Below, one piece after another: positions 1 through 5,549 of a DNA stretch of 7,588 nucleotides; the stretch's first letter is position 1, and each line of letters begins with the position of its first letter. A program made the translations under genes and the position numbers. The DNA comes from Actinomycetospora sp. (GTDB taxonomy: Bacteria > Actinomycetota > Actinomycetes > Mycobacteriales > Pseudonocardiaceae): contig JAICLN010000207.1 of the NCBI GenBank assembly GCA_025925615.1, positions 1-7,588 on the forward strand. The letters are read 5' to 3'. The notes beneath the pieces were generated by a model, which did not search any database, was not told the DNA's origin, and saw nothing but the letters and a program-made list of their open reading frames with translations.

Positions 1-1298
1 AGCGCCGCGCGGCGCTCGCCGCCGCCGAGGAGACCCGCGAACAGCTACGCCTGCTCACCGACTCCACGGCGGCGATGACGGCCTCGCTGGACGCGGGCGG
101 CGCGGCCCGGGCGCTGGCCCGCATCGTCGTGCCCGCCCTCGCCGACTACTGCTGCGTCGACCTGCTCGACGAGGTGGGACTCCCGACGTCGTCGCACCGG
201 GTCGCGGTGAACCACCGGGACGACACCAAGACCGACACGGTCAGCACGCTCGAGCGCTGGATCACCCCGACCGAGGACGGCGACGACCCGGTCGACCGGG
301 TGCTCGCCGGTGGCGCGCCCTCGCTGCTCCCGGAGCTGCCCGTGCGCCCCGAGGGCCTGCGCGAGCAGCCGGAGCTGATGGCGCGCTACGAGCAGCTGCG
401 CCCGCGGTCGGCGATCGTGGTGCCGCTGCGTGCCCGGGGGCAGGTGCTGGGGGCGCTGACGCTCGGCACGGAGCTGCCCTACGGCCGCCGCTACTCCCAG
501 CGCGACCTCTACCTGGCGAGCGACCTCGCGGCCCGTGCCGGGCTCGCCGTCGACAACGCCCGTCTCTACGCCCGCGAGCACGGGGCGGCCGAGACCCTGC
601 AGCGCAGCCTGCTGCCCGCCGTGCCCGAGGTCCCCGGCCTCACCGTGGCCTCGCGCTACCTCGCGGCGACCGACGGCGCCCAGGTCGGCGGCGACTGGTA
701 CGACCTGCTGCCGCTGCCCGACGGCGCGGTGGGCGTCGCGGTCGGCGACGTCGTGGGGCACGACCTGCGGGCCGCCGCGGCGATGGGCGAGCTCCGCGGG
801 GTGCTGCGTTCCTACGCGTGGGAGGGCCTCGGCCCGGACGCCGTCATCGACCGGTGCAACGACCTCGTCCAGGGGCTGGGCATGGCGGCCATGGCGACCG
901 CGGTGTTCGGCCGGCTCGAGCGCGCGACCGACGACGACGGGTGGGTCCTCGGCTACTGTAACGCCGGACACCCGCCGCCGCTCCTGCGCCGCGGCGACGG
1001 CACCGTCGAGCTCCTCACCGGCAACCTCTCCCCGCTGATTGGGGCCGTGCGGGACGCGGAGCGGGCGTGCACCGAGGTGCGCTGCCGGGCCGGTGACGTC
1101 CTCGTGCTGCACACCGACGGGCTCATCGAGGGCCCCGGGTTCGACGTGGACGAGCGCACCGACCTGCTGGCCCGCACGCTCGCCGCCGAGACCGACGTCT
1201 CCGACGTCGGGGCGATCTGCGACCGGGTCCTCGAGGTCCTCGGCGCGGACGGGCTGCGCGACGACGCCGTCCTGCTCGCGATCCGCCTGGGTGACTGA
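1..1298 (+). CDS. GAF + SpoIIE-type PP2C serine/threonine phosphatase, 5'-truncated
   Basis: The reading frame is open from base 3 through the left edge. The ATG at 75 is internal, because the codons before it encode a charged helical linker (RRAALAAAEETREQLRLL) typical of the link from a PAS or sensor module to GAF. Numbering from that Met: a GAF domain spans about 9-165, followed by a SpoIIE/PP2C phosphatase domain at about 173-404. Metal-binding acidic motifs are complete: GGDWYD (Asp207), VGDVVGHD (Asp225), HTDG (Asp348) and DDAVLL (Asp396/397), plus the family motif NAGHPPP. Family knowledge: such enzymes dephosphorylate anti-anti-sigma (STAS) proteins in partner-switching pathways that control stress sigma factors, with the GAF domain sensing a ligand or redox state. 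No anti-sigma or STAS gene is visible, so the target is unknown. The gene ends at TGA 1296-1298, just before a shared hairpin terminator. The N-terminal domains are off-window. Confidence 0.93.
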   Translation, partial: RRAALAAAEETREQLRLLTDSTAAMTASLDAGGAARALARIVVPALADYCCVDLLDEVGLPTSSHRVAVNHRDDTKTDTVSTLERWITPTEDGDDPVDRVLAGGAPSLLPELPVRPEGLREQPELMARYEQLRPRSAIVVPLRARGQVLGALTLGTELPYGRRYSQRDLYLASDLAARAGLAVDNARLYAREHGAAETLQRSLLPAVPEVPGLTVASRYLAATDGAQVGGDWYDLLPLPDGAVGVAVGDVVGHDLRAAAAMGELRGVLRSYAWEGLGPDAVIDRCNDLVQGLGMAAMATAVFGRLERATDDDGWVLGYCNAGHPPPLLRRGDGTVELLTGNLSPLIGAVRDAERACTEVRCRAGDVLVLHTDGLIEGPGFDVDERTDLLARTLAAETDVSDVGAICDRVLEVLGADGLRDDAVLLAIRLGD

Positions 1299-1317
1299 GG
1301 GCCGCCCGACACACGAC

Positions 1318-1353
1318 GACGGCCGGCGGACCCGGGTGGGTCCACCGGCCGTC
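1318..1353. terminator. Bidirectional hairpin terminator between convergent genes
   Basis: A 9-bp perfect stem GACGGCCGG / CCGGCCGTC (1318-1326 with 1345-1353) continues, after one C/A mismatch, into GGACCC / GGGTCC (1328-1333 with 1338-1343) around a GGGT tetraloop. It sits 20 nt after the phosphatase stop and 17 nt beyond the stop of the minus-strand antitoxin-like gene, so it can serve both. There is no T run, which is usual for actinobacterial terminators. Confidence 0.82.
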
Positions 1354-1369
1354 AGGTCGCGCGCGAGTC

Positions 1370-1594
1370 CTACTGCGGCGGCGGAGGCGGCTGCTCGCCC
1401 TGCGGCGGCGGCGGGTTCTCGTCACCGTGCAGGAAGCCCTTGGCCTTCTCACCGGCCTGGTCGAACTGCTCGTCGTGTCCGGCGAACTTGCCCTTGAGGG
1501 CGTCGCCTCCCTTGTCGACGAACGAGTCGGCCTTGTCCGGGTTGTCCCCGGCCCACTCCTTGGCCTTGTTCACCATGTCGCCGAGCCCTGCCAC
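1370..1594 (-). CDS. Rv0909-type putative antitoxin (MT0933_antitox family), 74 aa
   Basis: The protein reads MAGLGDMVNKAKEWAGDNPD..., then a helical, lysine/aspartate-rich stretch (NPDKADSFVDKGGDALKGKF and DEQFDQAGEKAKGFL) matching the pattern of the actinobacterial Rv0909/MT0933 antitoxin family: KAK near the N-terminus, repeated DKAxD, then Q-x-D/K-A-x-x-K. The GTG start at 1594 is chosen because a perfect AGGAGG lies 5 nt upstream; an in-frame ATG at 1576 has no such site. Residues 1-56 are the family core. The last 16 or so residues (ENPPPPQGEQPPPPPQ) are a proline/glutamine tail that is not part of the usual family core. The Rv0910-like SRPBCC toxin expected beside a true pair is absent on either side, so this may be an orphan or a housekeeping small protein. 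The family assignment is from recalled sequence pattern; antitoxin activity is inference. Confidence 0.74.
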   Translation of the reverse strand: MAGLGDMVNKAKEWAGDNPDKADSFVDKGGDALKGKFAGHDEQFDQAGEKAKGFLHGDENPPPPQGEQPPPPPQ

Positions 1595-1599
1595 GGCAT

Positions 1600-1605
1600 C
1601 CTCCT
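1600..1605 (-). promoter_or_regulatory. Ribosome binding site AGGAGG fixing the GTG start at 1594
   Basis: On the minus strand AGGAGG is followed by 5 nt (ATGCC) and then GTG. The ATG inside that spacer opens a frame of only nine codons, so it is not the start. Confidence 0.8.
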
Positions 1606-1687
1606 GATCCTCGGGGATCCTGTCGCGGGGAGGGTTCCCCACCGGCCGAGATCGACACCACATCAGCCCCGTCGGGTGTCGCCGAAT

Positions 1688-1703
1688 CGTGACCCAGACC
1701 ACG
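1688..1703. promoter_or_regulatory. Possible CRP/GlxR-type operator in the divergent control region
   Basis: CGTGACCCAGACCACG is an imperfect palindrome whose GTG-N8-CAC arms have the spacing of the CRP/GlxR consensus TGTGANNTANNTCACA, although the right half (CCAC) lacks the ideal TCAC. It lies 38 bp upstream of the -35 of the ECF-like promoter of the YccA-like gene and could act on either divergent gene. Weak single-site evidence. Confidence 0.25.
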
Positions 1704-1720
1704 GTAAACAGCTTTTTACC
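1703..1720. promoter_or_regulatory. Inverted repeat GGTAAA-N6-TTTACC
   Basis: A perfect 6-bp inverted repeat with loop CAGCTT overlaps by one base the CRP-like site. It is the most AT-rich patch of this otherwise very GC-rich gap, which favours a protein-binding or melting site rather than a terminator. It ends 5 nt before the -35 of the ECF-like promoter. The binding protein is unknown. Confidence 0.3.
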
Positions 1721-1725
1721 TGTCC

Positions 1726-1753
1726 GGGAACCTCGATCCGCCCTCGCGCGTTG
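1726..1753 (+). promoter_or_regulatory. ECF-sigma-type promoter (SigR/SigH/SigE-like) for the YccA-family gene
   Basis: GGGAAC at 1726-1731 is followed 18 nt later by GTTG at 1750-1753, with CGTT at 1749-1752. This matches the GGAAT/C-N18-GTT pattern of Streptomyces SigR and the closely related GGGAAC-N16-CGTT pattern of mycobacterial SigE/SigH. Transcription would start near 1758-1762, giving a leader of about 40 nt before the GTG at 1800. Which ECF factor is involved cannot be told from the site. Confidence 0.55.
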
Positions 1754-1799
1754 GGGAGGATGAGAGCGGTCGAGGGCCGTTCGCACGTGAGGAGGACGA

Positions 1800-2600
1800 G
1801 TGCGCACCAGCAGCAACCCGGCGTTCCGCAACCTGCCGACGTCACCGGGCGGCTATGCACGGTTCGGGGACGCACCGGCGGGCCTCGGGGGTGGCTTCGG
1901 CGACGGTCCCGGGGGATCGATGCCGGCGGCGGGTGCGGCCGACCGGCCGCTCACCGTCGACGACGTCGTGCAGAAGACCGCGCTCAACGCGGTCGTCGCC
2001 ATCGCCGTCGGCGTGCTCGTCGCGATCAGCGGGCTCTACCTGCTCGGGATCGTCGGGTTCATCGTGGGCCTGGTCGTCGCGCTGATCATCATCTTCAAGC
2101 AGAGCACGAACCCGGCGCTGGTCCTCACCTACTCGGTGGCCGAGGGCATGGCGCTGGGCGCGCTCACCGGGGCGCTCGAGTCGTCGGGCAACCAGTACGC
2201 GGGCATCGGCTTCCAGGCGATCCTCGGCGTCGTCGGCGTATTCATCGGGATGCTCGTCGTCTACAAGACCGGTGCCATCCGGGTCACGCCCCGCCTGACC
2301 AAGATGGTCATCGGTGCGGCCATCGGCGTGATCGTGCTGATGCTCGCCAACCTCGTCGTCGGGTTCTTCACCGACGGTGGCCTGGGGCTGCGCTCCGGCG
2401 GCCCGCTGGCGATCATCTTCAGCCTGGTCTGCATCGGGATCGGCGCGTTCATGCTGCTGCTCGACTTCGACCAGGCCGACCAGGCCGTGAAGGCCGGCGT
2501 GCCGGCGCGGTTCGCCTGGTACTTGGCCTTCGGGTTCATGACGACGCTGGTCTGGCTCTACATCGAGATCCTGCGGCTGCTGAGCTACTTCCGCGACTAG
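1800..2600 (+). CDS. Bax inhibitor-1/YccA family seven-helix membrane protein
   Basis: This 266-aa protein starts at GTG 1800, four nt after a perfect AGGAGG at 1790-1795. Residues 1-12 (MRTSSNPAFRNL) are the N-terminal signature I associate with actinobacterial YccA homologues. Residues 13-50 are a Gly/Pro-rich cytoplasmic linker. About seven hydrophobic helices follow, near 62-79, 82-98, 107-125, 135-155, 168-189, 203-221 and 238-262. The conserved acidic patch LLLDFDQAD (219-227) between helices 6 and 7 is where the family carries the aspartates linked to pH-sensitive calcium leak in Bacillus YetJ. In E. coli, YccA modulates FtsH proteolysis of membrane proteins. The exact role here is unknown; a membrane quality or ion homeostasis function is inferred. 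The ECF-type promoter suggests induction by oxidative, thiol or envelope stress. It is transcribed divergently from the antitoxin-like gene and ends in a strong hairpin. Confidence 0.95.
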   Translation: MRTSSNPAFRNLPTSPGGYARFGDAPAGLGGGFGDGPGGSMPAAGAADRPLTVDDVVQKTALNAVVAIAVGVLVAISGLYLLGIVGFIVGLVVALIIIFKQSTNPALVLTYSVAEGMALGALTGALESSGNQYAGIGFQAILGVVGVFIGMLVVYKTGAIRVTPRLTKMVIGAAIGVIVLMLANLVVGFFTDGGLGLRSGGPLAIIFSLVCIGIGAFMLLLDFDQADQAVKAGVPARFAWYLAFGFMTTLVWLYIEILRLLSYFRD

Positions 2601-2630
2601 GCGGGAGCGGGCCTCGGCTCCGCGCGCGAG

Positions 2631-2669
2631 GAGGGGCACCTTCGGCCGATCCGGCTGGGGGTGCCCTTC
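2631..2669 (+). terminator. Hairpin terminator of the YccA-family gene
   Basis: Left arm GAGGGGCACC (2631-2640) pairs with GGTGCCCTTC (2660-2669), with one G-U pair. The helix then continues through U-G, U-G, C-G and G-U pairs into GCCG / CGGC (2645-2648 with 2652-2655) around a three-base loop, giving a nearly uninterrupted 18-bp stem. It begins 30 nt after the stop codon at 2600. Confidence 0.85.
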
Positions 2670-2703
2670 GTGCGTCCGGGGCCGGATCGTCGTGGGCCGG
2701 GAT

Positions 2704-2721
2704 GTCGGCCCGACGGCCGAC
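2704..2721. repeat. Small perfect hairpin in the convergent gap
   Basis: GTCGGCC / GGCCGAC, a 7-bp perfect stem with a CGAC loop, lies between the two larger hairpins that flank it. It may back up termination from either side. Confidence 0.5.
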
Positions 2722-2788
2722 TCGTCGATCAGGGGCACAGCACGCAGGGTCGGTGGCTCCCGAATCTGCGTCCTGTGCCCCTCGACGA
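2722..2788. terminator. Long composite hairpin terminating the thiolase gene
   Basis: Outer arms TCGTCG / CGACGA (2722-2727 with 2783-2788) lead, after a 3-nt bulge, into AGGGGCACAG / CTGTGCCCCT (2731-2740 with 2773-2782). After a C/C mismatch comes ACGCAG / CTGCGT (2742-2747 with 2766-2771), and the loop holds TCGG / CCGA. It starts 14 nt past the thiolase stop on the minus strand and would also block read-through from the left. Confidence 0.8.
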
Positions 2789-2802
2789 CTTCGCCCGGTC
2801 CG

Positions 2803-4053
2803 TCAGGACAGCCGCTCGAGCACCATCGCCATGCCCTGACCACCGCCGACGCACATCGTCTCGAGGCCGATCGTGGCGTCCTTGGCGCGCAGCCCGTTCA
2901 TGAGCGTGGTGGCGATGCGGGCGCCGGTCATGCCGAACGGGTGGCCGACCGCGATCGACCCGCCGTGCACGTTGAGCTTGGACTCCATCGCGGAGTCCGA
3001 GAGGCCGATGCCGCGGGCCGACGGGAGGACCTGTGCGGCGAAGGCCTCGTTGATCTCCACGAGGTCCACGTCGTCGATCGTCAGGCCCGCACGCTTCAGT
3101 GCCTGCTTCGAGGCCTCGATCGGGCCGAGCCCCATGATCTCCGGCGACAGCGCCGTCACGCCGGTGGAGACGACCCGGGCCAGCGGGGTGAGCCCGAGGT
3201 CGGCGGCGCGGGTGGCGGACATGACCACGAGCGCCGCGGCGCCGTCGTTGAGCGGGCAGGCGTTGCCGGCGGTGATGCGCCCGTCGGGCCGGAACACCGG
3301 CTTGAGGTCGGCCACCGCCTCGTAGGTGGTGCCGGGGCGCGGGGAGTCGTCGGCGGAGACCACCGTGCCGTCGGGCAGCGTCACCGGGGTGATTTCGTGG
3401 GCCCAGAAGCCGTCCTGCTCCGACTGCCCGGCGAGGTTCTGCGAGCGCACCGCGAACCGGTCCATCTCCTCGCGGGACACGTCCTCGTGGAGCGCGACGT
3501 TCTCGGCGGTCTGCCCCATCGCGATGTAGGCGTCGGGGAGCAGCCCGTCGGAGCGCGGGTCGTGCCACTCGCTCGCGCCGGACGCGGCGGCCTCGGCGGT
3601 GCGGGCCTGCGCGTCCGCGAACAGCGGGTTCTGCGTGCCCGGCATCCCGTCGGAGGAGCCGTGCTCGAAGCGCGAGACCGTCTCCACCCCGGCGGCGAGG
3701 AAGACGTCGCCCTCCCCGGCGCGGATCGCGTGCGCGGCCATCCGGATGGTCTGCAGCGACGACGAGCAGTACCGGGTGATCGTGGTCCCGGGCAGGTGGT
3801 CGTAGCCGGCCTGCACCGCGACGATGCGGGCGAGGTTGTGCCCCTGCTCCCCGCCGGGCAGCCCGCAGCCGAGCATGAGGTCCTCGACCTCGTCCGGGTC
3901 GAGCGCGGGGACGGCGTCGAGGGCGGCCCGCACCATCTGCACCGCGAGGTCGTCGGGACGCATCCCGGCGAGGATGCCCTTGCGGGCGCGGCCGATGGGG
4001 GAGCGGGCGGCGGAGACGATCACGGCGTCGGGCGTCCCGGAGTTCTGGGCCAT
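2803..4053 (-). CDS. fadA3: Acetyl-CoA C-acetyltransferase (thiolase), FadA3-like
   Basis: This 416-aa protein has the normal length of a tetrameric thiolase and every catalytic motif. The nucleophilic Cys96 is in TRYCSSSLQ, NEAFAAQ is at 336-341, the catalytic His371 is in GHPFGMTGAR and Cys401 is in CVGGGQGMAM. Thiolases either cleave 3-ketoacyl-CoA with CoA at the end of a beta-oxidation turn, or condense two acetyl-CoA. Stretches such as LMLGCGLPGGEQG, AGNACPLNDGAAAL and STGVTALSPEIMGLGPIEAS closely resemble M. tuberculosis FadA3 (Rv1074c) as I remember it, and that gene also lies next to cbs and metB. The ATG at 4053 has only a weak purine patch upstream, but the next residues (DAVIVSAARSPIG) are the standard thiolase N-terminus, so little is missing. 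It is transcribed away from cbs across a 110-bp gap and ends in a composite hairpin. Substrate chain length cannot be read from sequence. Confidence 0.95.
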   Translation of the reverse strand: MAQNSGTPDAVIVSAARSPIGRARKGILAGMRPDDLAVQMVRAALDAVPALDPDEVEDLMLGCGLPGGEQGHNLARIVAVQAGYDHLPGTTITRYCSSSLQTIRMAAHAIRAGEGDVFLAAGVETVSRFEHGSSDGMPGTQNPLFADAQARTAEAAASGASEWHDPRSDGLLPDAYIAMGQTAENVALHEDVSREEMDRFAVRSQNLAGQSEQDGFWAHEITPVTLPDGTVVSADDSPRPGTTYEAVADLKPVFRPDGRITAGNACPLNDGAAALVVMSATRAADLGLTPLARVVSTGVTALSPEIMGLGPIEASKQALKRAGLTIDDVDLVEINEAFAAQVLPSARGIGLSDSAMESKLNVHGGSIAVGHPFGMTGARIATTLMNGLRAKDATIGLETMCVGGGQGMAMVLERLS

Positions 4054-4163
4054 GGGCCCGACCCTAGGCGCGGCGGCGGGCCGCGTCGCCGGTCGTGGCC
4101 CCTACACCGGTGATTCGTCGCACAACCACTCCGCCGACGATCGTGACCGGCAGGATGGGCGCC
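4054..4163. promoter_or_regulatory. Divergent promoter region between thiolase and cbs
   Basis: This 110-bp gap must hold the promoters of both genes, but no convincing -10/-35 pair is visible on either strand. It contains an imperfect inverted repeat, CGTCG (4116-4120) with CGACG (4135-4139), extended outward by GAT (4112-4114) and ATC (4140-4142) with one extra T on the left. This could be an operator or a leader hairpin for cbs. No riboswitch-like fold was recognised. Confidence 0.35.
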
Positions 4164-5540
4164 ATGCAGTACGTCGAGCACATCGGGGACCTCGTCGGAC
4201 ACACCCCGCTGGTGAAGCTGAACCGCGTGGTGCCGACCGGGCCGGACGCGCCCCTGGTGCTCGCCAAGGTCGAGTACTTCAATCCGGGCGGCAGCGTGAA
4301 GGACCGCATCGCGGAGAAGATGGTGACCGCCGCGGAGGAGTCCGGGGAGCTCAAGCCCGGCGGCACGATCGTCGAGCCGACCTCCGGCAACACCGGCATC
4401 GGGCTGGCGATCGTCGCCCAGCAGCGCGGCTACCACTGCATCTTCGTCTGCCCGGACAAGGTCAGCGTGGCCAAGCAGGACGCGCTGCGCGCCTACGGCG
4501 CCGAGGTCGTCGTGTGCCCCGCCGCGGTCGAGCCGGACCACCCCGAGTCCTACTACTCGGTGTCCGACCGCCTGGCCCGCGAGACCGAGGGCGGCTGGAA
4601 GCCCAACCAGTACGCGAACCCGAACAACCCGGCCTCGCACGTCGAGTCGACCGGGCCCGAGATCTGGGAGCAGACCGGGGGCCGCATCACCCACTTCGTC
4701 GCGGGCGTCGGCACCGGCGGCACCATCTCGGGCACCGGGAGCTACCTCAAGGACGTCTCCGACGGTCGGGTGCAGGTCATCGGCGCCGACCCGCTCGGCT
4801 CGGTGTACTCCGGCGGCGACGGCCGGCCCTACCTCGTCGAGGGCGTCGGCGAGGACTTCTGGCCGAGTACGTACGACCGCGGGATCGCCGACCGCATCCT
4901 CGCGGTGTCCGACGCCGACTCCTTCCTCATGACGCGGCGGCTGGGCCGCGAGGAGGCGCTGCTCGTCGGCGGGTCGTGCGGGATGGCGACGGTGGCGGCC
5001 GCGCGGGTGGCGGCGGATCTGGGTCCCGACGACGTCGTGGTCGTCCTGCTCCCCGACGGCGGGCGCGGCTACCTGTCGACGGTCTTCAACGACCGGTGGA
5101 TGCAGTCCTACGGCTTCCTGCAGGCCGACACCGGCGAGTACACCGTGGGCGACGTGCTGCGCGGCAAGGACGGCTCGATCCCGGACCTGGTGCACGGGCA
5201 CCCCGCCGAGACGGTCTCGGACATCATCGCGATCATGCGCGAGTTCGGCGTCTCGCAGATCCCGATCGTCAAGGCCGAGCCGCCGGTGATGATGGCCGAG
5301 GTCCGCGGCGCGGTGACCGAGCGGGACCTGCTCGACCGGCTGTTCACCGGGAAGGCCTCCCTGACCGACCGCGTCGAGGACCACCTGGCGCCGGCGCTGC
5401 CGACCGTCGGGATCACCGAGCCGCTCTCGCAGGGCATGACGGCGCTGCAGGGCGGGGACGGGCTCCTCGTCATCTCCGACGGGCGCCCGGCCGGCATCGT
5501 CTCGCGGGCCGACGTGCTCGCGTTCCTCGCCGGCCGTTAG
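4164..5540 (+). CDS. cbs: Cystathionine beta-synthase
   Basis: A cytoplasmic PLP enzyme that condenses homocysteine with serine to cystathionine, the first step of reverse transsulfuration. From the chosen ATG it is 458 aa. The catalytic fold-II domain spans about 1-318: Lys46 in NPGGSVKDR forms the PLP Schiff base, SGNTG (74-78) binds the substrate carboxylate, GVGTGGTISG (181-190) is the phosphate loop and GGSCG (269-273) contacts the pyridine nitrogen. Two CBS repeats fill about 325-458 (TVGDVLRG..., PVMMAEVRGAVTERDLL, GRPAGIVSRADVLAFL), the likely site of nucleotide or SAM regulation. No heme-binding N-terminal extension is present. The frame opens at 4095, but homology begins at MQYVEHIGDLVGHTPL. 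The ATG at 4164 has a GGATGGG patch 4 nt upstream; ATG 4155 (MGAMQYV...) is the other option. It matches M. tuberculosis Rv1077. Nine bases separate it from metB. Confidence 0.96.
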   Translation: MQYVEHIGDLVGHTPLVKLNRVVPTGPDAPLVLAKVEYFNPGGSVKDRIAEKMVTAAEESGELKPGGTIVEPTSGNTGIGLAIVAQQRGYHCIFVCPDKVSVAKQDALRAYGAEVVVCPAAVEPDHPESYYSVSDRLARETEGGWKPNQYANPNNPASHVESTGPEIWEQTGGRITHFVAGVGTGGTISGTGSYLKDVSDGRVQVIGADPLGSVYSGGDGRPYLVEGVGEDFWPSTYDRGIADRILAVSDADSFLMTRRLGREEALLVGGSCGMATVAAARVAADLGPDDVVVVLLPDGGRGYLSTVFNDRWMQSYGFLQADTGEYTVGDVLRGKDGSIPDLVHGHPAETVSDIIAIMREFGVSQIPIVKAEPPVMMAEVRGAVTERDLLDRLFTGKASLTDRVEDHLAPALPTVGITEPLSQGMTALQGGDGLLVISDGRPAGIVSRADVLAFLAGR

Positions 5541-5546
5541 GGGAGG
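5541..5546 (+). promoter_or_regulatory. Ribosome binding site of metB with two candidate GTG starts
   Basis: GGGAGG begins directly after the cbs stop codon. The GTG at 5550 lies 3 nt downstream, which is rather tight, and a second in-frame GTG at 5556 lies 9 nt downstream. The difference is only two residues (Met-Gly). Confidence 0.7.
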
Positions 5547-5549
5547 ATC

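Noticed and set aside
75..77. ATG at 75 as the start of the phosphatase
   Set aside because: The same frame is open to the left edge and encodes a sensible helical linker, and no ribosome site precedes this ATG.
1597..1599. ATG between the AGGAGG and the GTG of the antitoxin-like gene, as an alternative start
   Set aside because: It opens a frame of nine codons before TGA and sits too close to the ribosome site.
1632..1640. Minus-strand ECF promoter from GGGGAACC for the antitoxin-like gene
   Set aside because: No CGTT or GTT lies at the required 16-18 bp spacing downstream, and the sequence is better read as part of a small GGGGA / TCCCC hairpin.
4054..4163. SAM or other sulfur-related riboswitch ahead of cbs
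   Set aside because: The gap is only 110 bp and shows just one imperfect small inverted repeat, with no recognisable riboswitch core.
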